Assembly (NCBI GenBank): GCA_031431235.1
Contig: JANPDA010000025.1
Coordinates: 1 to 6,778 of the forward strand
Reading direction: 5' to 3'
DNA length: 6,778 nt
Source: JANNSW01 sp031431235
GTDB taxonomy: Bacteria > Pseudomonadota > Alphaproteobacteria > Rhizobiales > Hyphomicrobiaceae
Shown here: positions 1 through 6,517 of the stretch, one piece after another
Layout: each line of letters starts with the position of its first letter
How positions within the stretch are numbered: position 1 is the first letter of the stretch
Translations under genes and position numbers: made by a program
Notes under the pieces: generated by a model
The model's database searches: none
What the model was told of the DNA's origin: nothing
What the model saw: only the letters and a program-made list of their open reading frames with translations

Positions 1-891
1 CGGCATCACGGCGATCGTGGCGGCGCCCGAGGCGTCGAGCTCGCGCAGGGCGGCGAACAGGCGGGAAGCGGCCTCGCGGAGATCGCCCGACGGGCTCAGG
101 TTGATCGAGGGGCCGCTAGGCCGAGGCGGCTCCGGACCGAAGCCGAGCAGCGCCTCGCCCTCGCGCACCTCGCGGGCATCGAGCCGCAATCTCGCGCGCG
201 TCGCGTAGTGGCTGGCGAGGCGGCCGGGAGAATGCGGGGCGATGTCGCTCTCCCTGGCAGGCATGGCCAGCGGCCGGGCGAGCACGGCTTCGATCGCCTC
301 GCTCGCGATGGCGCCGGGTCGGAGCAGGAGGGCCGCGCCATCGTGTAGCGCGACGATGGTCGATTCGATCCCATGCGCGCACGGACCGCCATCGAGGATG
401 AGTGCGACGCGGTCGCCGAGATCGGCTGCCACATGGGCTGCCATGGTAGGGCTGACATGGCCGGAGCGGTTGGCGCTCGGCGCCGCGATCGGACAGCCCG
501 CCGCCACGATCACGGCGCGGGCGATCGCGTTGGAGGGCACCCTGAGCGCGATCGTCGCGAGCCCGGCCGTCGCCAGCTCGGACACCGGCGAGGGTCGCCG
601 GGCCGCCAGCACCAGGGTCAAGCCACCCGGCCAGAAGGCGGTCGCGAGCGACCTCGCCACATCGTCGAATGCAGCCAGGCGCTCCGCTGCCGCCAGGCTC
701 GCCACATGCACGATCAGCGGATTGAAACGCGGCCGGCCCTTGGCCTCGAAAATGGCTGCAACGGCAAGCCCGTTGCTTGCATCGGCGCCGAGGCCATAGA
801 CGGTTTCGGTCGGCAGCGCGACGAGCCGGCCCGCCCGCAGCAGCAGGCCGGCATCGGCGATAGCCTCATGCGTTGCCGGAACGGGTGGCAT
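1..891 (-). CDS. sua5: L-threonylcarbamoyladenylate synthase, Sua5 type (C-terminus cut by window edge)
   Basis: This enzyme makes threonylcarbamoyl-AMP from threonine, bicarbonate and ATP, the first step of the t6A modification at position 37 of ANN-decoding tRNAs in the cytoplasm. Reading leftward from the ATG at 891-889 gives 297 residues with no stop before the edge; perhaps 20-30 residues are missing. The YrdC domain covers about residues 8-190: PTETVYGLGA at 27-36, KGRPRFNPL at 51-59, PSANRSG at 138-144 and GIESTIV at 174-180. The linker typical of Sua5 rather than single-domain TsaC follows (HSPGRLASHY, 220-229), then the start of the C-terminal Sua5 domain. The start at 891 gives the short N-terminus usual in the family. 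An in-frame ATG at 969-967, with AAGGGG about 10 nt upstream, would add 26 residues and is a real alternative. The gene is divergent from the acyl-CoA dehydrogenase gene. The identification is secure; the start is less so. Confidence 0.93.
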   Translation of the reverse strand, partial: MPPVPATHEAIADAGLLLRAGRLVALPTETVYGLGADASNGLAVAAIFEAKGRPRFNPLIVHVASLAAAERLAAFDDVARSLATAFWPGGLTLVLAARRPSPVSELATAGLATIALRVPSNAIARAVIVAAGCPIAAPSANRSGHVSPTMAAHVAADLGDRVALILDGGPCAHGIESTIVALHDGAALLLRPGAIASEAIEAVLARPLAMPARESDIAPHSPGRLASHYATRARLRLDAREVREGEALLGFGPEPPRPSGPSINLSPSGDLREAASRLFAALRELDASGAATIAVMP

Positions 892-986
892 TGCCGTACT
901 CTCGACCTCATCGACGATCAGATTCGACGGCCGCTTGTGCGCGTAGCGGCCACTTCCGTCAACCCGCATCCCAATAGGCCCCTTCG
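892..986. promoter_or_regulatory. Divergent intergenic region between sua5 and the acyl-CoA dehydrogenase operon
   Basis: These 95 bases separate two head-to-head genes, so promoters for both directions are expected here, or just inside the flanking genes. I see no convincing -35/-10 pair and no clear operator palindrome. The dehydrogenase has only a weak Shine-Dalgarno candidate (TAGG, about 8 nt before the ATG at 987). The minus strand is open across the gap in the sua5 frame as far as the ATG at 969-967. If that start is the real one, the true gap shrinks to 17 bases. The promoter role is inferred from gene orientation only. Confidence 0.4.
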
Positions 987-2756
987 ATGACCTACAAGGC
1001 CCAGCTCGACGAGCTCCGACTCCGGCTCAGGACCGTCGCCCGCTTGCCCGAGATGATTTCGGACGATCTCGCCGGGGGTCTCGACGAGGCGACGATCGAC
1101 CGGGTGCTCGAGCAGGCGGGGCGTTTTGCCGAGGAGGTGCTGGCGCCGCTCAACCGGCCGGGCGACGAGATCGGGGTCAGCCTGAAGGACGGCCAGGTGA
1201 CGTCCGCTCCCGGCTGGGTCGAAGCCTACGAGCGCTGGTGCGACGCTGGATGGATGTCGCTCGGCCACGCGACCGACATCGGCGGCCAGGGCCTGCCGCA
1301 GGTCGTCGCCTCCGCGGTCAGCGAGATCTGGAACTCGGCCTGCCTCTCCTTCAGCCTCGGGCATGTGCTGACGCAAGGCGCGGTCGAGGCGCTGACGCGG
1401 GTCGCCTCCCCAGAGCTGCAGCGGACCTACGTGGAGAAGATGCTCTCCGGCCGCTGGACCGGCACCATGAACCTGACCGAGCCCCAGGCCGGCTCCGACC
1501 TCGCGCTGTTGCGCACGCGGGCGGTACCCCGAGGCGACGGCAGCTGCCGGGTGTTCGGCACCAAGTGCTTCATCTCCTATGGCGAGCACGACTTGACCGA
1601 GAACATCGTCCACCTGGTGCTGGCGCGGCTGCCGGACGCGCCCGAGGGCACGCGCGGCATCTCGATGTTGCTGGTGCCGAAATTCCTCGTCAATCCGGAC
1701 GGCACGCTCGGGCCGCGCAACGATGTGCGCTGCACCGGGCTCGAGCAGAAGCTCGGCATCCATGCCAGCCCGACTTGCGTCATGACCTATGGCGAGAAGG
1801 AGGGCGCGGTCGGCTGGCTGGTGGGGGACGCGCACAAGGGCCTCGCCGCCATGTTCATCATGATGAACCGCGCGCGGCTGGAAGTGGGCGTGCAGGGCGT
1901 CGCGATCGCGGAGCGGGCGACCCAGCAGGCGCTCGCCTATGCCAATGAGCGTCGCCAGGGCAAGTCGGCAAAGAGCCAGCTCGCGCTGATTGCCGAGCAC
2001 CCCGACGTGCGGCGGACACTGCTGTCGATGCAGGCTTTGACAGCGGCCGCGCGCTCGATCTGCCTGGCGACGGCACGTGCGATCGACCTGTCGGAGCGCG
2101 CCAAGGATGATCGGACGCGGGCGGCCGCTGCCAACCGCCTGGCTTTGCTGACGCCCATTGCTAAAGCCTTCTCGACCGACATCGGGGTCGAGGTGGCTTC
2201 CCTCGGTGTGCAGGTGCATGGCGGCACCGGCTACATGGAGCCGACAGGCGCTGCCCAGCACTATCGTGATGCCCGTATCCTGCCGATCTACGAGGGCACC
2301 AACGGCATCCAGGCCATCGATCTCGTCACCCGCAAGCTGCCGATCGATGGCGGGGCCGCTGTCGTTGCGCATCTGGCCGAGTTGGCCGCAACCGCGCGCG
2401 CGGCGGCAGCAATCAACGACCCCCGGTTCGGGTCGATGGGCGAGCGCCTCACCGAGACGGTCGAGCTGCTCGGGCGCGCGACCGCTTGGATGGCCGAGCG
2501 ATTGCAGGCCGGCGAGACCGAGCGTGCGCTGGCGGGCGCGACGCCCTATCTGCGGCTCTACGGGCTCGCGGCCGGCGGCTGCCTCCTGGCCGATGGCGCC
2601 ATCGCCACGCGCAGCGAGCCGATCGGGCCGCGTGCCATCGCGCTCGCGCGGCATTTTGCCGACAGCCACGCGACGGCCGGCAAGGGTTTGCTCGATGCGA
2701 TCACGTCGGGAGGCGATACCTTGCTCGCCGCGGATTCTTCGCTCTTTGCGGGTTGA
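987..2756 (+). CDS. Acyl-CoA dehydrogenase, DmdC-like long form with extra C-terminal domain
   Basis: This is an FAD-dependent acyl-CoA dehydrogenase of 589 residues that forms the alpha-beta double bond of an acyl-CoA and passes electrons to ETF. Its length and domain order match the group that includes DmdC (3-methylthiopropionyl-CoA dehydrogenase). There is a short N-terminal segment beginning MTYKAQLDEL, an alpha-helical N domain (about 35-155) and a beta middle domain with the flavin-side motif NLTEPQAGSD (162-171). The middle domain also carries YGEHDLTEN (198-206) and EQKLGIHASPTCVM (253-266). The helical C domain contains VQVHGGTGYMEPTGAAQ (408-424) and the catalytic glutamate E436 in LPIYEGTNGIQA. 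A further acidic and alanine-rich C-terminal domain covers about 465-589. The family usually has VHGGMGY/F-EETG, so Thr414 and Pro419 are small departures. The substrate cannot be read from sequence: DmdC-like paralogues act on many medium- and long-chain or sulfur-containing acyl-CoAs. It is the first gene of a five-gene rightward cluster. Confidence 0.95.
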   Translation: MTYKAQLDELRLRLRTVARLPEMISDDLAGGLDEATIDRVLEQAGRFAEEVLAPLNRPGDEIGVSLKDGQVTSAPGWVEAYERWCDAGWMSLGHATDIGGQGLPQVVASAVSEIWNSACLSFSLGHVLTQGAVEALTRVASPELQRTYVEKMLSGRWTGTMNLTEPQAGSDLALLRTRAVPRGDGSCRVFGTKCFISYGEHDLTENIVHLVLARLPDAPEGTRGISMLLVPKFLVNPDGTLGPRNDVRCTGLEQKLGIHASPTCVMTYGEKEGAVGWLVGDAHKGLAAMFIMMNRARLEVGVQGVAIAERATQQALAYANERRQGKSAKSQLALIAEHPDVRRTLLSMQALTAAARSICLATARAIDLSERAKDDRTRAAAANRLALLTPIAKAFSTDIGVEVASLGVQVHGGTGYMEPTGAAQHYRDARILPIYEGTNGIQAIDLVTRKLPIDGGAAVVAHLAELAATARAAAAINDPRFGSMGERLTETVELLGRATAWMAERLQAGETERALAGATPYLRLYGLAAGGCLLADGAIATRSEPIGPRAIALARHFADSHATAGKGLLDAITSGGDTLLAADSSLFAG

Positions 2757-2791
2757 GGAGAGATGGCTCGACTGACGTGGGGGCGGAAACA

Positions 2792-3397
2792 ATGGCGAGG
2801 AGGAAGAAGGAGGTGGCTGTTGCCGTCGTCATTCCGGATGCGGGCCCGCTGCTCACACTTGCCCGACTCGGGCGTCTTGACCTCCTGGAAATGTTCGACG
2901 CGCCAATTCACATCGTCGATCAGGTGCACTGGGAGGTGACGAAGCCCACCAATGATCCAACGAGCAATGTTCGCTCTGGCCTGCGCCGGTTGCACAATCG
3001 CTTGACCATCGTGGAGACGGTCGTCGGGGCAGGATTTCAGGCAAAGAGATCAGCCGATCCGAATTTTCCGAGCCGCAATCTCGGTGAGCTGGCGGTCGAA
3101 GAGTATGCGATGCGGCTACGTTCCACGTCCGGACCGGCTTTCATACCACTCATCCTGTTCGAGGATCCCGATGTGCTCGAGATGCCGATCGCAAAACTCA
3201 AGGATGTGCATCTGCTCAACACCACTGCGTGGCTCTTCGGTCTGTTCAAGTCAGGCCGCTTGTCTGACGGTTTGGAATTGATCGACAAGATCAACCAAAT
3301 TCGTGCCACTGAAATGCGACCCTTCGAGAAGCAGGCTCGCACCAAGAAAATCAGGTCGCTCTGGCAAAGAAGGATTGGGAGCATTGAAAACACTTGA
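2792..3397 (+). CDS. PIN-domain protein, probable toxin-type ribonuclease (DUF3368-like)
   Basis: This 201-residue protein opens with a PIN-fold beta strand and acidic turn, VVIPDAGPLLTLARLGRLDL (12-31 region), very like the opening of DUF3368-type PIN proteins. PIN domains are Mg/Mn-dependent ribonucleases, often the toxins of VapBC-like systems. Candidate metal-binding acids are D16, E48 (VHWEVTK), E99 in NLGELAVEEYA and D126 in LFEDPDV, in the order and rough spacing of a PIN site. Residues 139-170 add helices (LLNTTAWLFGLFKSGRL), and the last 25 residues are basic (KQARTKKIR). The protein is longer than the common 120-160-residue PIN toxins. The ATG at 2792 is the only in-frame ATG before the first strand, but it lacks a strong Shine-Dalgarno. 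The gene lies 35 nt after the dehydrogenase stop and overlaps the next gene by 14 nt. G+C is clearly lower than in the neighbours, suggesting later acquisition. The PIN assignment is good; the toxin role is inferred. Confidence 0.8.
   Translation: MARRKKEVAVAVVIPDAGPLLTLARLGRLDLLEMFDAPIHIVDQVHWEVTKPTNDPTSNVRSGLRRLHNRLTIVETVVGAGFQAKRSADPNFPSRNLGELAVEEYAMRLRSTSGPAFIPLILFEDPDVLEMPIAKLKDVHLLNTTAWLFGLFKSGRLSDGLELIDKINQIRATEMRPFEKQARTKKIRSLWQRRIGSIENT
3370..3374 (+). promoter_or_regulatory. Shine-Dalgarno deciding the TTG start of the 85-residue gene
   Basis: AAGGA lies nine bases before the TTG at 3384-3386, inside the 3' end of the PIN gene. A GGGAG at 3377-3381 is too close to that codon to be the main site. 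No ATG or better-placed GTG occurs in the frame until residue 30. The upstream GTG at 3303 would add 27 residues of arginine- and serine-rich sequence that looks like out-of-frame reading of the PIN gene. The site therefore favours TTG. Confidence 0.45.
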
Positions 3398-3641
3398 AGA
3401 TCTTGAAGGCCTCAGCCTCGCCGAGGTGCTGGAGCTGCTCGAAAAAGGCAAGATCGGCCACCGCACCGCCATGGACTGGCTGCATATCGACAGCCTGGAG
3501 AAACTGGTCGAGATCATGCATTTCAATGACCGGCAGATGCCCGGTCACCGGCCAATGAACATCCCGAAGCGGACCATGGATCTGCTGCTCTCGATCACCC
3601 GGACGCCGACGGCCGCCAGAAAGGGAGGCAAGCGGGCATGA
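3384..3641 (+). CDS. Small helical protein downstream of the PIN gene, candidate antitoxin
   Basis: This 85-residue protein is read from TTG at 3384. It is predicted mainly helical: DLEGLSLAEVLELLEKGKI (7-25), then a second unit with TAMDWLHIDSLEKLVEIM (28-45). A conserved-looking turn RQMPGHRPM (50-58), a further helix (KRTMDLLLSIT, 62-72) and a basic tail follow. The block from GKIGHRTAMDWL to LVEIM resembles in layout the helix-turn-helix of UPF0175-type antitoxins, which pair with DUF3368 PIN toxins. This is a pattern comparison by eye, not a proven relationship. The start overlaps the PIN gene by 14 nt, and the stop shares an ATGA with the isomerase gene, so the three are probably translationally coupled. 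Antitoxins usually precede toxins, so this order would be reversed. It could instead be an unrelated PIN partner or RNA-binding protein. The reading frame is well supported by composition and context; the function is not. Confidence 0.7.
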   Translation: MKTLEDLEGLSLAEVLELLEKGKIGHRTAMDWLHIDSLEKLVEIMHFNDRQMPGHRPMNIPKRTMDLLLSITRTPTAARKGGKRA

Positions 3642-4420
3642 CCCACGCCGACCACATCCTGATCGAGCGGCACGACGGCTTCCAGACGCTGACCTTCAAC
3701 CGGCCCGAGAAGCGAAACGCCATCACCAGCCCGATGTACAGGGACCTCTATCGGGCGCTCGACAATGGCGAGGCCGATCGAGGTGTTACCGCCCACGTCC
3801 TGCTCGGCCAGCCGGGCGTGTTCACCGCCGGCAACGACATCTCGGAGTTCAAGGACTATGCCGAGGGTGACAAGCTCGACACCGCGGTCGACGGATTCCT
3901 GAAGCGAATCGCAACGCTGCGGAAGCCGCTGGTCGCCGGGATCGACGGTCTGTGCATCGGCATCGGCACGACACTGCTCCTCCATTGTGATCTGGTCATT
4001 GCTTCCGCCCGCTCGACGTTTCGCACGCCCTTCCTCGATCTCGGGCTCGTGCCGGAAGCCGCCTCCTCGCTGCTGGCGCCGCGCCGCATGGGTCATGTCC
4101 GGGCTTTCGAGCTGCTCTGCATGGGCAAGAAGTTCAAGGCCGATTGGGCGCTTTCCGCCGGCCTGATCAACGAGATCGTGCCCGAATCAGAGGTGAAGGT
4201 CGCGGCTCTGGCAGCGGGGAGGCATCTCGCCGACCGACCGCCCGAGGCGCTCGCAGCCGCGCGCCGCCTGCTGAAGGGCGATCCGGCCGAGATCCTCGCG
4301 CGGATCGATGAGGAGGACAGGCTCTTTGCCGACCGGTTGCGCTCGCCCGAGGCCAAGGAAGCGTTCGAGGCCTTCTTGCAGAAGCGCCCGGCCGACTTCA
4401 AGAAGCTCGAGACAGGGTGA
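3638..4420 (+). CDS. Crotonase-family protein, probable delta3-delta2-enoyl-CoA isomerase (ECI2-like)
   Basis: This 260-residue crotonase-fold enzyme acts on acyl-CoA thioesters. It probably shifts 3-enoyl-CoA to trans-2-enoyl-CoA so that unsaturated fatty acids can enter beta-oxidation. NRPEKRNAI (21-29) is the usual N-terminal signature. The oxyanion hole is formed by the TAGNDISEF segment (63-71) and by GLCIGIGT (104-111). Of the two enoyl-CoA hydratase glutamates, the one equivalent to rat Glu164 is present as E140 in DLGLVPEAASS, while the Glu144 position is T112. The stretch STFRTPFLDLGLVPE closely follows the pattern of eukaryotic ECI2 isomerases, which also work with one glutamate. 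Hydration is therefore less likely. GGGAGG at 3623-3628 sits nine bases before the ATG, a strong Shine-Dalgarno. The start overlaps the preceding stop by four bases (ATGA), and the next gene begins seven bases after the stop. With the dehydrogenase at 987-2756 it suggests a lipid-oxidation operon. The exact substrate is unknown. Confidence 0.88.
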   Translation: MTHADHILIERHDGFQTLTFNRPEKRNAITSPMYRDLYRALDNGEADRGVTAHVLLGQPGVFTAGNDISEFKDYAEGDKLDTAVDGFLKRIATLRKPLVAGIDGLCIGIGTTLLLHCDLVIASARSTFRTPFLDLGLVPEAASSLLAPRRMGHVRAFELLCMGKKFKADWALSAGLINEIVPESEVKVAALAAGRHLADRPPEALAAARRLLKGDPAEILARIDEEDRLFADRLRSPEAKEAFEAFLQKRPADFKKLETG

Positions 4421-4427
4421 GACGGCA

Positions 4428-6035
4428 ATGCCGACGTGGCAGCGGGGAACTGGCAGCTGGCTACAGCAATGGTGGAGGATGTCGCGCCACCGCTGCCTGC
4501 TGCCCGTTGCCTGCGGGCTCCTCCTCTCGCTCGCCTTGGCTGCCTCGCCTGCCGCTGCCAACTGGCTCACGCACATCCTGAAGGAGGCAGCGGAAGGCGC
4601 GGGCGGGACCGCCCGGCGCGGGGCTATCGGCCTTGGTGACGCGCGCGCCCTGCTGCGTCATATCTCCAAGCTGCCGACTGAAGCCCGCAAATCCGCTGTT
4701 GCGGCAACCGCGTTGCCTGAAGGCCACTGGCGCCTCGGCAATGCGGCCGGCGAGACCGTTACGGCAGCGACCCCCGAGGAGCTTGCGGGCGCCCTCAGAT
4801 GGCTCGTTCCCGAGGTTGCCGACGTTCCTGGCAACCGGCTGACCTTTTTCGTCGACGAGGAGACGGTGTTCCGCCGGCCCGACGCGGTCGCAGCGCTGCC
4901 GGATCGCATCGATGTCAGGCTTGCCCACGGCGAGCGAACGCATGCCGTGCTGCGGCAAGCCGAAACCAACACCAACGCAATGAGCTCGAGGCTCTACGCC
5001 CGGATCGAGCGTGGGATCGTGGTTCCCCTCGACGACGCCCGCCGTTTCGGTGAGGCAACCTGGCAACTCGCCCGCGGCCTCGATCGCGGCTCGATCCGGA
5101 TTCTCTCGCTCGATGCCGCGGGCAGCCGGCAGCTCGCCCGCATCGGACCCCGCGACCTGGCGAGCAAGCTGCCCGTGCCGGAAGCCGTCGATCCCTTCGG
5201 CCTCGGCCAGGCACTCGCAGCCCTGGCCGGGCAGACCGTGCTGGTGACAGGCAAGGTGGAAGGGCCGCTGCTGCGGTTCGAGGCGGCGTCCGGGCCGGCG
5301 CGGACCGTGATCGTCAGCGACGTGCTGGCGGCGGCCGAGCGCGCTGATGTCAACCTGCTGCTGCTGGAGGCCTCCTCACCGCTGCAGCCGGGCGTGCGCA
5401 ACGCATTCTGGCAGCAGGCCGAGGTCGATCGCCTGGGTGAGGCACTGCGGGGCGCCAGCCTCGGCGACTTCCTGTCCGCACTCGCCGGGCAAGACCGGAT
5501 CATGCTGCTGACGGCCAGCGAGGACCGGGCGGGTCGCATCCGCCTGGCGATCGTGCCGGCTCCAGGCGATATCGGCGGGCTTGCCTCCGATGCGAGCAGC
5601 GTGCTCGATCCGGTCTCGGCGTTGATGGCAAATCTGGCAGCCGGCTTCCTCGGCAGGATCGCAGCCGACCGGATCGAAGTCGCGACCCGCAGCCAGGAGC
5701 GCCAGAGCGAGCTCGACCAGCGGTTGGTGCCCGGCATCCCCTCGGGCATCCAGTTCTTCTATCTGGGCCTGCTGGTGATAGGTTCGCTCGGCTTGCCGGT
5801 TGCGCTCAGGTGGTGGCGCCGCGTGCTGCCCTTGCGGCCTCGATCGGCCTTCGCGCCCAACCGGATCGGGCGCCTCATCGGTTTCACCCTGGTCTTTCTT
5901 CCCCTCGCCGCTCTGCCTGCTGCCGCAGTCAATGCCATGGAGCAGCTCTGGCGGATCGCACGGTCGATCTGGTATGTCCTCACCGCGCCGCTGCGCTGGA
6001 TCTGGCGGCGGCTGCGCCCGGCCGGGTCCGCGTGA
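4428..6035 (+). CDS. Unrecognised exported protein with C-terminal membrane anchor
   Basis: This 535-residue protein belongs to no family I recognise. A signal peptide is clear: a basic stretch (MSRHR, 18-22), a hydrophobic core (CLLPVACGLLLSLALAA, 23-39) and an AAA-N cleavage site near residue 44/45. Residues 45-440 look soluble and should lie in the periplasm. They include alternating strand-like segments (RLTFFVDEETVF; QTVLVTGKVEG; RIMLLTASEDR) and a run ADVNLLLLEASSPLQPGVRN (306-325). Two membrane segments follow at about 443-461 and 483-501, with an arginine-rich loop between them. A tryptophan- and arginine-rich segment (507-530) may be a third membrane pass or an interfacial helix. Positive charges place the loop and the C-terminus in the cytoplasm. 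The ATG at 4428, seven nt after the isomerase stop, has AGGG about 10 nt upstream. An in-frame ATG at 4479, preceded directly by GGAGG, would remove 17 residues and leave a more ordinary signal peptide. Codon use and GC match the cluster. No catalytic motif is visible. Confidence 0.82.
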   Translation: MPTWQRGTGSWLQQWWRMSRHRCLLPVACGLLLSLALAASPAAANWLTHILKEAAEGAGGTARRGAIGLGDARALLRHISKLPTEARKSAVAATALPEGHWRLGNAAGETVTAATPEELAGALRWLVPEVADVPGNRLTFFVDEETVFRRPDAVAALPDRIDVRLAHGERTHAVLRQAETNTNAMSSRLYARIERGIVVPLDDARRFGEATWQLARGLDRGSIRILSLDAAGSRQLARIGPRDLASKLPVPEAVDPFGLGQALAALAGQTVLVTGKVEGPLLRFEAASGPARTVIVSDVLAAAERADVNLLLLEASSPLQPGVRNAFWQQAEVDRLGEALRGASLGDFLSALAGQDRIMLLTASEDRAGRIRLAIVPAPGDIGGLASDASSVLDPVSALMANLAAGFLGRIAADRIEVATRSQERQSELDQRLVPGIPSGIQFFYLGLLVIGSLGLPVALRWWRRVLPLRPRSAFAPNRIGRLIGFTLVFLPLAALPAAAVNAMEQLWRIARSIWYVLTAPLRWIWRRLRPAGSA

Positions 6036-6062
6036 AGCGGCTTCCCGCGCGTCAGCAGGCCA

Positions 6063-6077
6063 CGCGCCGAAGGCGCG
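6063..6077. terminator. Short GC hairpin between convergent genes
   Basis: CGCGCC and GGCGCG form a perfect six-pair stem with a GAA loop in the 81-base gap between the rightward 535-residue gene and the leftward RTX gene. There is no run of T on either side, so a standard Rho-independent terminator is not shown. Such hairpins are also common by chance in DNA this rich in G and C. Position is the main argument. Confidence 0.25.
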
Positions 6078-6116
6078 GGCCGTCCATCCCGATCCGCTCG
6101 ACAGCAGCCGGCTCTG

Positions 6117-6517
6117 TCACACCAACATGCCCAGATCCAGCAGGCTCGAGGTGTGCACGTTGTCGAGTATCGCGATCTCGTGGAACTTGCCGCCCGCGAG
6201 CACGCTGACGAGGGTGCCCTGCACGGTATCGAGGACATGCACGACGTCGGTTCCGATGATCCTCTCGAAGCGCAGCACCGAATCGCGAGCGATCACGGCG
6301 CCCGTCGTTGCATCGGACACGACGGCGGTGTGGTGGTCGAGATCGATACTGATACGACCGGAAACCTTTGAGAAATCGAGCGTGTCGGAGCCGACGCCGC
6401 CGTCGAGCACGTCGTTGCCCCGGCCGGCCAGATGTAGTCGTTACCCGCTCCGGCTTTGATCGTGGTGTCGCCGAGGCTGTTGAGGATGACGCCCGGTCCG
6501 CTCGGTTTCTTGCCCAT
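6117..6517 (-). pseudogene. Short RTX calcium-binding repeat protein, frameshifted
   Basis: Read leftward from the ATG at 6517-6515 (GGAG four bases upstream), the frame gives MGKKPSGPGVI and then a first nonapeptide AGAGNDYIW. At about 6430-6418 the RTX pattern jumps to another frame and continues GNDVLDGGVGSDTLDFS to a stop at 6117-6119, ending SLLDLGMLV. Adding one G after the TGG codon restores three consecutive nonapeptides of the form GGxGxDxUx: AGAGNDYIW, AGRGNDVLD and GGVGSDTLD. The restored protein would have 133 residues. The second half also carries the ISIDLDHHTAVV and RFERIIGTD pattern that often follows RTX blocks. RTX repeats bind calcium and usually occur in proteins exported by type I secretion. 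This one is very short, has no signal peptide and no enzyme domain. It may be a decayed remnant, or intact with a one-base sequencing error in a G/C run. It converges on the operon at 987-6035. Confidence 0.72.

Noticed and set aside
242..990. Plus-strand open frames at 242-799 and 373-990
   Set aside because: They lie opposite the sua5 gene, whose motifs are unmistakable on the minus strand. Their products have biased composition and no recognisable features.
918..2792. A 624-codon minus-strand open frame lying opposite the whole acyl-CoA dehydrogenase gene
   Set aside because: Its translation is rich in Arg, Gly, Ala and His with no domain pattern, and the plus strand carries a clearly conserved enzyme. 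Long antisense frames are common where codons are GC-rich and stops are rare.
3303..3383. A GTG start giving a 112-residue version of the small PIN partner
   Set aside because: The added residues look like out-of-frame translation of the PIN gene and would overlap it by 95 nt. TTG at 3384 has a reasonable Shine-Dalgarno and begins where protein-like sequence begins.
5800..6459. A 219-codon plus-strand frame spanning the end of the 535-residue gene and the RTX region
   Set aside because: It is Ser/Arg/Pro-rich, overlaps the membrane segments of the real gene in another frame, and lies opposite the RTX repeats.
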